Assembly: GCF_037335815.1 (NCBI RefSeq)
Contig: NZ_CP147841.1
Span: 1,054,001-1,118,000, forward strand
From: Salinirubellus litoreus
Lineage (GTDB): Archaea > Halobacteriota > Halobacteria > Halobacteriales > Haloarculaceae
Direction of reading: 5' to 3'
DNA: 64,000 nt
Below are positions 52,977 through 61,131 of the stretch, piece after piece (positions within the stretch are counted from its first letter, which is position 1; every line of letters starts with the position of its first letter). The notes under the pieces were generated by a model. It saw only the letters and a program-made list of their open reading frames with translations, did no database searches and had not been told where the DNA came from. The position numbers and the translations under genes are program-made.

Positions 52977-54407
52977 ATGGCCACCAGCGTCCCCGCCCCC
53001 GTTCCCGCGCTCGCCGACCGCGCCGAGCGGTGTGCCGACCGCCTGCGCGAGGCCGACCGCGTGCTCCTGGCCTCGCACATCGACGCCGACGGGCTGACGA
53101 GTGCGGGTGTCGCCGCCACCGCGCTCCGGCGGGCCGGGATCCCCTTCGAGACGGTGTTCAAGAAGCAGCTCGACGACCGCGAGGTGGCGAGCATCGCCGC
53201 ACGCGAGTACGGCACCGTCCTCTTTACGGACTTCGGGAGCGGCCAGCTCGACGCCATCGCCGAGTACGAGCGCCGCGGGGCGTTCACCCCGGTCGTCGCC
53301 GATCACCACCAGCCGGCCGACGCCGAGACCGAGTTCCACCTCAACCCCCTGCTGGAGGGTATCGACGGTGCCTCCGAGCTCTCCGGAGCGGGCGCGGCCT
53401 ACCTGCTCGCCCGGGCGCTGGAGGACGACGGGAACGGACGTGACAACCGCGATCTGGCGGCGCTCGCGGTCGTCGGCGCGGTCGGGGACATGCAGGCCTC
53501 GGGTGGGGAACTCCACGGCGCGAACGCGGCGCTCGTCGCCGACGGGGTCGATGCGGGGGTCCTCGAGGAGTCGACCGACCTCGCGGTCTACGGCAAGCAG
53601 ACGCGACCGCTCCCCAAACTCCTGGAGTACGCCACCGACGTCTTCATCCCCGGCATCTCTAACAGCCAGCGCGGTTCGATCGAGTTCCTCTCCGAGCTCG
53701 ACGTCGACTGCCGGGACGGCGAGGACTGGAAGCGGTGGGTCGACCTGAGCGACGCCGAGCGCCAACGGCTCGCGAGCGCCCTCCTGCAGCGGGCCGTCGA
53801 GCGGGGCGTCCCCTCGGGGAAGATCGACCGGCTCGTCGGGACGACCTACACCCTGCTGGCGGAGCCCGAGGGGACGGAGCTCCGCGACGCGAGCGAGTTC
53901 TCCACCCTGCTGAACGCCACCGCCCGGTACGAGCGAGCGGACGTCGGCCTCGCGGTCTGTCTCGGAAACCGGGGGTCGGGGCTCGACCGCGCGCGGGAAC
54001 TCCTCCGTAACCACCGGCGTAACCTCTCCGAAGGCTTACAGTACGTCAAACGCGAGGGGGTCACCCGCGAGGAGCACCTCCAGTGGTTCGACGCGGGCGA
54101 GGAGATCCGGGAGACGATCGTCGGTATCGTCGCCGGGATGGCCTACGGGAGCGACGGCGTCGACCGCAGCGTCCCGATAATCGCCTTCGCCCGGAAGAAC
54201 GACGAGGAGACGAAGGTCTCCGCCCGCGGGACGGGCACGCTCGTCCGGAAGGGGCTCGATCTCTCGGCGGTGATGGGCGAGGCGAGCGCGGCGGTGGGTG
54301 GCAAGGGTGGCGGCCACGACGTCGCCGCCGGCGCGACCGTTCCCGCCGGTTCCGAGGCCGAGTTCGTCGCCGAGGCCGACCGCATCGTCGGCGAACAGCT
54401 CGGATGA
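52977..54407 (+). CDS. DHH-family phosphoesterase, RecJ-like
   Basis: 476 residues. DHH domain: VLLASHIDADGLTSAGVAAT, VLFTDFGSG, and the DHH triad in VVADHHQPADAETEF. The DHHA1 domain has GGKGGGHDVAAGATVPAG near the C-terminus. This matches archaeal RecJ/GAN-like single-strand nucleases or related phosphodiesterases (GAN associates with GINS and PolD in other archaea). Two metal ions in the active site are expected. The gene overlaps the next membrane protein by ATGA. A genuine replication/repair role is inferred from the family, not seen here. Confidence 0.88.
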   Translation: MATSVPAPVPALADRAERCADRLREADRVLLASHIDADGLTSAGVAATALRRAGIPFETVFKKQLDDREVASIAAREYGTVLFTDFGSGQLDAIAEYERRGAFTPVVADHHQPADAETEFHLNPLLEGIDGASELSGAGAAYLLARALEDDGNGRDNRDLAALAVVGAVGDMQASGGELHGANAALVADGVDAGVLEESTDLAVYGKQTRPLPKLLEYATDVFIPGISNSQRGSIEFLSELDVDCRDGEDWKRWVDLSDAERQRLASALLQRAVERGVPSGKIDRLVGTTYTLLAEPEGTELRDASEFSTLLNATARYERADVGLAVCLGNRGSGLDRARELLRNHRRNLSEGLQYVKREGVTREEHLQWFDAGEEIRETIVGIVAGMAYGSDGVDRSVPIIAFARKNDEETKVSARGTGTLVRKGLDLSAVMGEASAAVGGKGGGHDVAAGATVPAGSEAEFVAEADRIVGEQLG

Positions 54408-54733
54408 GCGAGGACGGCGAGCGTTCCCCGTGGGACCGGCTCGGCGACCCACGGGTCGCTCGGTTCGCCGGCCTCCTCATAGCCGGGTTCCTGCTGGTGG
54501 TCCTCGTCCTCGCGGACCGCCCGCTCGGGCTGCTCTACCCCGCCGCGCTGGTCGGTGCCGGACTGCTCCTCGCCCGCCGCGCGCGTGGCTCACCTGTCGC
54601 ACTCGCCGGCTGTGCGGGGGTCGCGCTCGGGGGCGTCCTCGAGGTGGTCGCCGTCCTCGGGTTGGCGGGGACGGAGCTCGCCGCCGAGGCGCTCGCACTC
54701 GTCGGGTTCCTCGTCTTCCTCGTCGGGCGGTAG
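54404..54733 (+). CDS. small four-helix membrane protein
   Basis: 109 residues with four hydrophobic segments (FAGLLIAGFLLVVLVLA, LGLLYPAALVGAGLLLA, VALAGCAGVALGGVLEVVAV, ALALVGFLVFLVGR). ATG at 54404 overlaps the stop of the DHH gene (ATGA), so translation is coupled. No family recognised; function unknown. Confidence 0.65.
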   Translation: MSEDGERSPWDRLGDPRVARFAGLLIAGFLLVVLVLADRPLGLLYPAALVGAGLLLARRARGSPVALAGCAGVALGGVLEVVAVLGLAGTELAAEALALVGFLVFLVGR

Positions 54734-54954
54734 TTCGGTATCCCCGGACCGCCCTACCGCCGACCGACACCGGCTTACCGGACGGGCGAACGGTCCGTCG
54801 TCGCTTCCTCTCGCTTCGGTCCGTGAGGTCAGTCCCGCTCGTCGTCCGCGCTCGCGTTCACGAGCCTCCAGCGACGACGCTCGCGACACCCTCGCGGTCT
54901 CTCCCGGCTGTGTCCCCTTGGCCGGTCTCCGGAGTCACTACCGACTGGCCGCAC

Positions 54955-55869
54955 TCACCCGTCCGGTACCGGACCCGAGTCACCACGGTCGTGGAGGGGC
55001 CGCAGCGGCGTGATACGGGGGCCGCGGTCGGTGGTCTCGACGGTGGCCTCGATCCCGAAGACCTCCGCGAGCAGCTCCTCGGTGACGACGTCCCCGGGGG
55101 GTCCACGCGCACGGATCGAGCCGTCCTTGAGCGCGACCACGCTGTCGGCGTAACGGGCCGCCTGGTCGATATCGTGGAGAACGAGGACGACCGTCACGTC
55201 GCTCTCGTCCCGGAGCGTCTCGACGATCCCCATCACCTCGAGCTGGTGGTGCAGGTCGAGGAACGTCGTCGGCTCGTCCAGGAGGAGCACGTCGGTCTCC
55301 TGGGCGAGCACCATCGCGATCCACACGAGCTGTTTCTGTCCCCCACTGAGGCTCCCGACCTCCCGCTCTCGCAGGTGCTCGATCCCCGCGAGTGAGATGG
55401 CCCGCTCGATGGCCTCCCGATCCTCGTCCCCAAGCCCGTCGAAGAACCCCCGGTGGGGGTAGCGCCCGTGCTCGACCAGCTTCTCGACGGTGAGGCTGTT
55501 CGGCGAGACGTTCTCCTGTGAGAGCAGCCCGAGCTTCCGGGCGAGCTCCTTCGTCCCGAGCCGGTGGACGTCCGCACCGTCGAGCAGGACCGTCCCGCCG
55601 TCGAGCGCGAGCTGGTCGGCGAGCGCCTTCAGGAGCGTGCTCTTGCCCGACCCGTTCGGACCGACGAGTGCCGTCACCTCGCCGGGGAGGACCCGGATGG
55701 ATTCGCCGTCGATGACCGGTTCGCCCGTCGACGGGTAGCCGATGACGAGCTCCTCGCCGGCGAACTCGCTGGCCGACGTCCCGTCCCCGTCGGTCGAGCC
55801 CTCTATGTCGCTGCGTCCTTTCAGGGTCGATACCGCTCCGCCGTCGGTCCGTGGTTCTTCGTCACTCAT
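54955..55869 (-). CDS. siderophore/iron ABC transporter ATP-binding protein (FecE-like)
   Basis: 304 residues. ATPase of a type II (BtuCD/FecCDE) importer. Walker A GPNGSGKSTLLKALADQLAL, Q-loop KLGLLSQENVSPNSLTVEKL, signature VGSLSGGQKQLVWIAMVLAQ, Walker B VLLLDEPTTFLD and VVLVLHDIDQAAR. A long acidic N-terminal tail (~35 residues) precedes the domain. It overlaps the permease by ATGA and is the last gene of the operon led by the binding protein. Confidence 0.93.
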   Translation of the reverse strand: MSDEEPRTDGGAVSTLKGRSDIEGSTDGDGTSASEFAGEELVIGYPSTGEPVIDGESIRVLPGEVTALVGPNGSGKSTLLKALADQLALDGGTVLLDGADVHRLGTKELARKLGLLSQENVSPNSLTVEKLVEHGRYPHRGFFDGLGDEDREAIERAISLAGIEHLREREVGSLSGGQKQLVWIAMVLAQETDVLLLDEPTTFLDLHHQLEVMGIVETLRDESDVTVVLVLHDIDQAARYADSVVALKDGSIRARGPPGDVVTEELLAEVFGIEATVETTDRGPRITPLRPLHDRGDSGPVPDG

Positions 55870-57029
55870 CAGATCTCACCCATGTTCTGCTGTTTGCGCA
55901 TCAGGTACAGGAAGTACGGTCCGCCGACCAGCCCGGTGACGATGCCGACCGGGATCTGGACGGGGTTGAGCGCGAGGCGCGCGCCGACGTCGGCCGCGAC
56001 CATCAGCGCCGGTCCAGTGAACACACAGCCGATCACGAGCTTCCGGTAGTCGCTGCCGACCACGTTCCGGACCATGTGGGGGACGATCAGGCCGACGAAC
56101 CCGACGATACCGGCGACGGCGATGCTCGCCGCGGCGGCGAGCACCGCGATCCCCGACAGCGCGAACCGGACCCGCTCGACGCTCATCCCGAGCGACTTCG
56201 CGGTGCTCTCGCCGAGCAGCAGCAGGTTGAGCTGTCGGGAACTGATCAGCGCGAGCCCCATGGCGAGCCCCGTCCAGGGCAGCGCCATCCGGACCTGCTC
56301 CCAGTCGGTCCCCGTGAGCGATCCGGTCGTCCACGCGATGGCCGACTGGACGACGCCGAGGTCGTCGGCGAAGAAGAACAGGCCCGTCTGGAGCGAGCCG
56401 AACACCGTCCCGACGATCACGCCCGCGAGGACGAGCCGTACCGGCGACGTGCCGTTCTTCCAGGCGATGGCGTAGACGATCAGGAACGCGACGACGCCGC
56501 CGAGCGAGGCGATGACCGGGAGGAGCGAGGAGACCCCGAGGGTGAGCGTACCGAAGACGAGCGGGACGACGAGCGTCATCCCCGAGAACACGACGAGGGT
56601 GAGCAGTATCATCAGCCCCGCGCCCGAGGAGACCCCGAGGATGAACGGGCTCGCCAGTTCGTTTCGAGTCACTGCCTGGAAGATCGCTCCCGAGACGGCG
56701 AGGTTCATCCCCACCAGGACCGCGACGAACACCCGAGGCAGTCGAATGTTCCAGACGATGAGGCTGCGCTTGTTCATCTCCGGGACCCCCGCGCCGAACA
56801 GGAACGCCTCCCAGGCCTGACGGTTGAACACGACCTCGGGGTCGAAGACGGCCTGCCAGGCCTCGACGATGCTCATCGAGAACGCGCCGAAGCTCACCTG
56901 GACGAGCCCGCCGGCGATCACGACGACCACGCTCCCGAGACAGAGGGTGAACAGCGAACCGTCGAACCAGCCCAGCCAGCGCTCCCGGCGGGTCGTCGCC
57001 CCGCCACCCGTGGCGGTCTCGCCGCTCAC
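55869..57029 (-). CDS. siderophore/iron ABC transporter permease (FecCD-like)
   Basis: 386 residues from a GTG that overlaps the stop of the FAD protein gene. About ten membrane helices. Family blocks: RLPRVFVAVLVGMNLAVSGA, FQAVTRNELASPFILGVSSG, FVGLIVPHMVRNVVGSDYRK (the coupling region near the C-terminus), and IPVGIVTGLVGGPYFLYLMR. It forms a homodimer that moves ferric siderophore delivered by the lipoprotein 58032-59255, driven by the ATPase above. Confidence 0.93.
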   Translation of the reverse strand: MSGETATGGGATTRRERWLGWFDGSLFTLCLGSVVVVIAGGLVQVSFGAFSMSIVEAWQAVFDPEVVFNRQAWEAFLFGAGVPEMNKRSLIVWNIRLPRVFVAVLVGMNLAVSGAIFQAVTRNELASPFILGVSSGAGLMILLTLVVFSGMTLVVPLVFGTLTLGVSSLLPVIASLGGVVAFLIVYAIAWKNGTSPVRLVLAGVIVGTVFGSLQTGLFFFADDLGVVQSAIAWTTGSLTGTDWEQVRMALPWTGLAMGLALISSRQLNLLLLGESTAKSLGMSVERVRFALSGIAVLAAAASIAVAGIVGFVGLIVPHMVRNVVGSDYRKLVIGCVFTGPALMVAADVGARLALNPVQIPVGIVTGLVGGPYFLYLMRKQQNMGEI

Positions 57030-58030
57030 GGCCGGTCCCCCCCGTCCGGGCTCGCCGCCTGCCGGCCGGCCTCGATCTCGCGTGCCGCCGCCAGGATCCG
57101 TTCGTCGTCGACGTGTTCGAGCAGCCAGTCGTGTCCGCGCTCGGCCCGGCGGTCGATCTCGCCCCCGGGGAGGTAGCTGTCGAGCCGACGGTCGACCTCG
57201 CGCTCGCGCAGTTCGACGAGCCGCTCCCCGTCGAGGCCGTGGTCGTCGGGCAGGCGCTCGTCGAACCACTGCCGCCACCGGTCGCGGTCGGCCCACTCCC
57301 CGTCGAGTTCGGCCTCCCGGCGGACCCAGTCGTAGTAGTCCACGAGGGGTTCGGGGTAACCCCGCTCCCGTCGGACGGCCTCGACGACCGCCACGCCGAC
57401 CCGTGCGCCCCGCCCGGCGGCCACGATCGCCTGGTGGTCGAACTCGGCGGGTGAGGCGACGAACAGTCCCTCGACCGGCGTCCCTCCCTCGGATCCGGCG
57501 TAGCCCGTATCGAGGTGTTCGTGGGTCTCGCCGTCGTGCTCGTTGGTCTCGAACATCGCCGTCTCGTCGTCGAGCCCGCGCAGGTACTCGCCGTCGTAGC
57601 GCGTGGCCGCGACGACTCGTCGGGCGGTGATCGGCTCGCCCTCCTGTGGCGTCACGACGAACCCGTCGCGGTCACCGGAGCTGCTTGCTCCGGCTGGCTC
57701 GGCGGACGCCGTCCGCCGAACGTCCTCGAATCGGTCGACCGACTCGACGAGGTCGTCCCGGAGCTCACAACCTGCCGCCTCCGCGTGGTCGTGCATCAGC
57801 CCGTAGAGCGTCTCGACGTCGATCCCGCCGGGGAACCCGAGGTAGTTCTCCAGGTGGGCGCACCGCCGGATCGAGGATCGTCCGCGGTCGAGGACCACCG
57901 TATCGAGGCCGTACCGGGCGGTGAACACGCCCGCCGAACAGCCCGCGGGACCGCCCCCGACGACGGCGACGTCGTACTCGTGCCGGCGGTCGCGGTCGGT
58001 CCCGACCTGCCCCCTCGCGGCGTCGTCCAT
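57026..58030 (-). CDS. FAD-dependent oxidoreductase in the siderophore operon
   Basis: 334 residues. A dinucleotide-binding fold YDVAVVGGGPAGCSAGVFTA (residues ~17-36), then CAHLENYLGFPGGIDVETLY resembles thioredoxin reductase. The middle NADPH domain and its CxxC pair are absent, the GxGxxA second Rossmann motif is missing, and a ~100-residue helical C-terminal extension (VRREAELDGEWADRDRWRQW onward) is added. A second FAD-contact block is GLFVASPAEFDHQAIVAAGR. Being encoded between binding protein and permease, it may reduce ferric siderophore inside the cell using ferredoxin or another donor; this is inference. Confidence 0.75.
   Translation of the reverse strand: MDDAARGQVGTDRDRRHEYDVAVVGGGPAGCSAGVFTARYGLDTVVLDRGRSSIRRCAHLENYLGFPGGIDVETLYGLMHDHAEAAGCELRDDLVESVDRFEDVRRTASAEPAGASSSGDRDGFVVTPQEGEPITARRVVAATRYDGEYLRGLDDETAMFETNEHDGETHEHLDTGYAGSEGGTPVEGLFVASPAEFDHQAIVAAGRGARVGVAVVEAVRRERGYPEPLVDYYDWVRREAELDGEWADRDRWRQWFDERLPDDHGLDGERLVELREREVDRRLDSYLPGGEIDRRAERGHDWLLEHVDDERILAAAREIEAGRQAASPDGGDRP
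57675..57718. repeat. two perfect palindromes inside the FAD protein gene
   Basis: A 7-bp stem with TGCTT loop (57675-57693) and an 8-bp stem with GCC loop (57700-57718). They encode the Ala/Ser/Pro-rich stretch RTASAEPAGASSSG, likely an in-frame insertion of REP-like palindromes into a surface loop. Confidence 0.6.
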
Positions 58031-58031
58031 G

Positions 58032-59255
58032 TCAGAGCTCCCCGGCGACGACGTCGGCCACCCGCTGGCGGTCGAACAGCTCCTCGTCGGCGTCGTAGAG
58101 CTGTCCGGCCGTGCGCTCGGTGAGTACGAGGTTCGTGATCGGTCCCTGGTACAACCCCCCCGCCCGGTAGACGTCGCCGTTCCGTACCGCGGTGAGTTCG
58201 CTCGCCGTCGCGTGGTTCCGGAGGAACTCGACCACCGTATTCCGGAACGTCTCCGCGGACTTTGACTCGTACCCACGGAGCATGAGCACCTCCGGGTCGA
58301 CCTCCAGCAGGGTCTCGATGTCGATGGCCGCACGGCTCCCGTGGAAGTCCCTGATGTCCGTGCTGGCGAGCGTGTCGCGGACTCCGAGATCGCGCAGGTG
58401 CTTGAACCCGGTCCCCTCACCGATGATGTAGGGGTAGAACTTCTCGGGCCCATCGCCGACCCCCCAGAGGACGGCCACGGACGGGCGCTCGCCCTGGCCC
58501 GGGACGACCGGTGCGAGGTTCTGCTGGAACTCGTCGTGTATCGACTCGAACGCCGCGTAGCGCTCCCGGCGCTGGAACACGTGCGCGAGCTTCTCGAACC
58601 CCTCGTAGAGCGTGTAGTACCGGTAGTCCTCGTGCCAGGGGTAGTGCTGGGCGTAGATGCAGTTGCCGAAGAACGGGCCGACGTTCTCGTCGATCTCGTC
58701 GATGTCCGACTCCTTCCACCCGCCGAACCGGTTCATCAGGAAGTGCGGATCCATGACGTGGACGTCCCCGTCGAGTTCGTAGAACAGCTCCTTGCTCACC
58801 CCGTCCTGGTAGAGCGAGACCATGTCGCTCCTGTCCACGCTGACCCCCGGTATCGAGTCGTAGTACTGGGTGTGGTACCGGGAGGTGAGCCAGACGGCCT
58901 TCGGCGGTTCGAGGCCGAGCGCGACCCCCATGTCCGCCCAGCTTCCGTTGTTCGCCACCCACGTCTCGGGGACGGCATCGAAGGTGACCTCCCCCACCGG
59001 TGCCATCGACACCGTGTAGGGTTCGGACTCCGGCTCCGCGGTGGCCGTCCGGGTCTCCGTCACGGACTCCGCGGTGGCCGTACTCGTCTCGGCCTCGGAC
59101 GGCGTCCCCGCGGCCGTCCCCGTGGGATCGGCCGTCGATCCCGAGTCGGTTCCCCCGGTACACCCCGCCAGGAGCCCACTGGTGACGACCGCCCCCCCGT
59201 ACTTCAGGTAGGCTCGCCGTGTCGGTTCTCCCCCGTCGCCTGACTCTCTCCACAT
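58032..59255 (-). CDS. siderophore-binding lipoprotein of the ABC transporter
   Basis: 407 residues. Tat-type N-terminus TRRAYLKYGGAVVTSGLLAG and Cys of the lipobox (LAGC), then a Thr-rich linker (TGTAAGTPSEAETSTATAES). The mature part is a helical-backbone binding protein of the FhuD/FepB type: FDAVPETWVANNGSWADMGV, ERPSVAVLWGVGDGPEKFYP and IDIETLLEVDPEVLMLRGYE. It likely binds a ferric siderophore outside the cell. First gene of the operon, one base before the FAD protein. Two iron boxes lie at its promoter. Confidence 0.9.
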   Translation of the reverse strand: MWRESGDGGEPTRRAYLKYGGAVVTSGLLAGCTGGTDSGSTADPTGTAAGTPSEAETSTATAESVTETRTATAEPESEPYTVSMAPVGEVTFDAVPETWVANNGSWADMGVALGLEPPKAVWLTSRYHTQYYDSIPGVSVDRSDMVSLYQDGVSKELFYELDGDVHVMDPHFLMNRFGGWKESDIDEIDENVGPFFGNCIYAQHYPWHEDYRYYTLYEGFEKLAHVFQRRERYAAFESIHDEFQQNLAPVVPGQGERPSVAVLWGVGDGPEKFYPYIIGEGTGFKHLRDLGVRDTLASTDIRDFHGSRAAIDIETLLEVDPEVLMLRGYESKSAETFRNTVVEFLRNHATASELTAVRNGDVYRAGGLYQGPITNLVLTERTAGQLYDADEELFDRQRVADVVAGEL

Positions 59256-59260
59256 ACGGT

Positions 59261-59274
59261 TTAGGCTTGCCTAA
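59261..59274. promoter_or_regulatory. DtxR/IdeR-type iron box 1
   Basis: TTAGGCTTGCCTAA, a perfect 6-bp dyad around TT. It fits the TTAGG-CCTAA half-sites of DtxR/IdeR/SirR-family operators. It lies 6 nt upstream of the siderophore-binding lipoprotein start, at or over the expected transcription start, where binding would repress. Confidence 0.75.
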
Positions 59275-59296
59275 CTATTCAAAGCGTTTTCGAATT

Positions 59297-59310
59297 TTAG
59301 GTGGGCCTAA
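59297..59310. promoter_or_regulatory. DtxR/IdeR-type iron box 2
   Basis: TTAGGTGGGCCTAA, near-perfect dyad of the same type, 36 bp upstream of box 1. Two boxes flanking the core promoter fit iron-dependent repression of the siderophore operon. Confidence 0.7.
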
Positions 59311-60193
59311 TTGGGCCCGCCGTCGAGCGCAGGCTTCGCCTGCCCGTCTAGCCGCTCCCCCACTCACCCCCTCGATTCCGTCGAACGTCTCTCTCGTCGG
59401 CGCCCGTGGCGTGTCGGGTGCTTGCCGAGTGAGGACGATCGTCGTCGGTTTCGTATCGTAGCATACGATTTACGAACGGGTGGGCCGCTCGGTACGGCGA
59501 CGGTCGAGTCCTCCTCGGGGTCGGCGTTCGGACGCCCGATCCCGAGACGCCATCGCTCGCGTGTGCCCGGGCGGCACGCGAGTACAATCACCTGGGAGAC
59601 AGAGGAGACACTTCCTGTCGCAGTCGTCGCGGACAGTAGATGCCGTGTCGTTGGAGCGATCCACTGTGCATCCGGCGGAGGAGACGAGGATCGATCGTCC
59701 GGATCAGGAGCGGGCGTTCTCGACCACGTAATACGGGGGCGACGGTAGGGGGTCTCAGGTGAGGTGATCCCTGACCCGTTGGGGTTCGGCATCCCTCCGT
59801 ACTGTAGGACACGGCCGAGCGCTCGACGGGCTACTCGTGGGCCGGCCGACGCCGAATCCGAACGGAGCATCGCGTCTCCCCTGCAGGCCATCGGTGGCGG
59901 GTGAAGGAGCGGGACGGGGGATATTCGACTCGAAGCTACGGGCGCGGGTCTTCCAGAACGGCGGGCTGGCTCCGGGCTACCGGCGAGAGGGGCGATGCGG
60001 CATGCCGGGCGGACGCAACTGTGACGCCCTCTGCGGTGCCCTGAGCGGGATCCGGATCCCTCGATCCCCGCACTCGGTAAACCGGATACGGCGATAGCGA
60101 ACCTCCCCTGTTTTCCGCGCCCGGCCGTCACGAGAGCAGAGAGCGGTAACAGACCCCCCGGTGACTTATTCGATCCGCCGACCTGGGTGGCGT
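59311..60193. other. long spacer between the siderophore operon and the AAC(3) gene
   Basis: About 880 nt with no convincing gene. Several medium-length frames exist on both strands but look like chance or decayed sequence; the best, ending near 59748 on the plus strand (TLPVAVVADSRCRVVGAIHC), has no clear start. It holds copy 3 of the TTTCGTAT-N12-TTTACG element. The region may contain a small RNA or a dead gene. Confidence 0.4.
59449..59474 (+). repeat. TTTCGTAT-N12-TTTACG element, copy 3
   Basis: Same two boxes and 12-nt spacing. The inner part TCGTATCGTAGCATACGA is itself a palindrome (TCGTAT/ATACGA), which the other copies lack. Confidence 0.5.
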
Positions 60194-61015
60194 ATGACCG
60201 ATACGCTCCCCGAGGAGCGCTCCCCGGAGCCGGTGACCGTCGACTCGATGGCGAGCGACCTCGTGGACCTCGGCGTCGAGCCGGGGGATACGCTCCTCGT
60301 CCACGGTTCGCTCTCCAGTCTGGGCTGGGTCTGTGGTGGCCCGCCGGCGGTCGTCGACGCCCTCCAGCGTGTGCTCACGGACGGTGGGACGCTCGTCATG
60401 CCGACCCACACTCCGGGTCACAGCGGGCCCTCCGAGTGGGAGAACCCGCCGGTCCCGGAGTCCTGGTACGAGTCGATACGGGAGTCGATGCCGCCCTTCC
60501 GTCCGGGGGTGACACCCACCCGGGGGATGGGTGCGGTCGCCGAGTGCTTCCGGTCGTACCCGGACGTTCGACGGAGCGAGCACCCCAATCTCTCGTTCGC
60601 CGCCCGGGGTCCCGACGCCGGGTTCGTCACGGACGGGCACGATCTCGACTCCCGTCTGGGTGAGAACTCGCCGCTCGCACGCGTGTACGACCTCGACGGG
60701 AGGGTTCTGTTCCTCGGAACCGACCACGGGACGAACACCTCCCTCCACCTCGCGGAGTATCGAACCGAGGGGGACCCGGGGCAGGTGGCGAAGGGTGCGC
60801 CGGTCCTCGTCGACGGCGAGCGGCGGTGGGTGACGTTCGAGGACATCCCTATCGACAGCGACGACTTCTCGGCGTGTGGCACGGCGTTCGAGGAGGAACG
60901 CCCGGAGGCCGTCAGGACGGGGACCGTCGGCGTCGGGTCGGCGAAGCTCCTCGAGATGCGACCAATGGTCGACTTCGCGGTCGGCTGGTTCGACGCGAAC
61001 CGGGACTTCGACTGA
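60194..61015 (+). CDS. AAC(3)-family N-acetyltransferase
   Basis: 273 residues of the aminoglycoside 3-N-acetyltransferase family. LLVHGSLSSLGWVCGGPPAV near residue 35, GGTLVMPTHTPGHSGPSEWE, TRGMGAVAECFRSYPDVRRS with EHPNLSFAARGPDA, and VLFLGTDHGTNTSLHLAEYR match the family blocks, including the catalytic Glu/His segment. In archaea these proteins are unlikely to give aminoglycoside resistance, since archaeal ribosomes are often naturally tolerant; another amine acceptor, perhaps in sugar or cofactor modification, is likely. The ATG at 60194 is preferred over one 33 nt upstream. Confidence 0.85.
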   Translation: MTDTLPEERSPEPVTVDSMASDLVDLGVEPGDTLLVHGSLSSLGWVCGGPPAVVDALQRVLTDGGTLVMPTHTPGHSGPSEWENPPVPESWYESIRESMPPFRPGVTPTRGMGAVAECFRSYPDVRRSEHPNLSFAARGPDAGFVTDGHDLDSRLGENSPLARVYDLDGRVLFLGTDHGTNTSLHLAEYRTEGDPGQVAKGAPVLVDGERRWVTFEDIPIDSDDFSACGTAFEEERPEAVRTGTVGVGSAKLLEMRPMVDFAVGWFDANRDFD

Positions 61016-61131
61016 TCCCGCGGAGCGGGGTGCTCATCCCCGCCGCCCCGAACCCGATTCCGAACTCCCGGTCGTGAGTCAGGTGTCCGGTGGCGTGAAG
61101 CCTATACTCCCGGCGGTCCATCGTCTCGCCG

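Noticed and set aside
59364..60131. 255-codon minus-strand frame upstream of the AAC(3) gene
   Set aside because: Very Arg/Ser/Pro-rich translation, no start signals and no family features; neither strand gives a convincing protein here.
60194..61015. Antibiotic-resistance gene interpretation of the AAC(3)-family protein
   Set aside because: The family is broader than resistance enzymes, and no mobile-element or resistance context is present.
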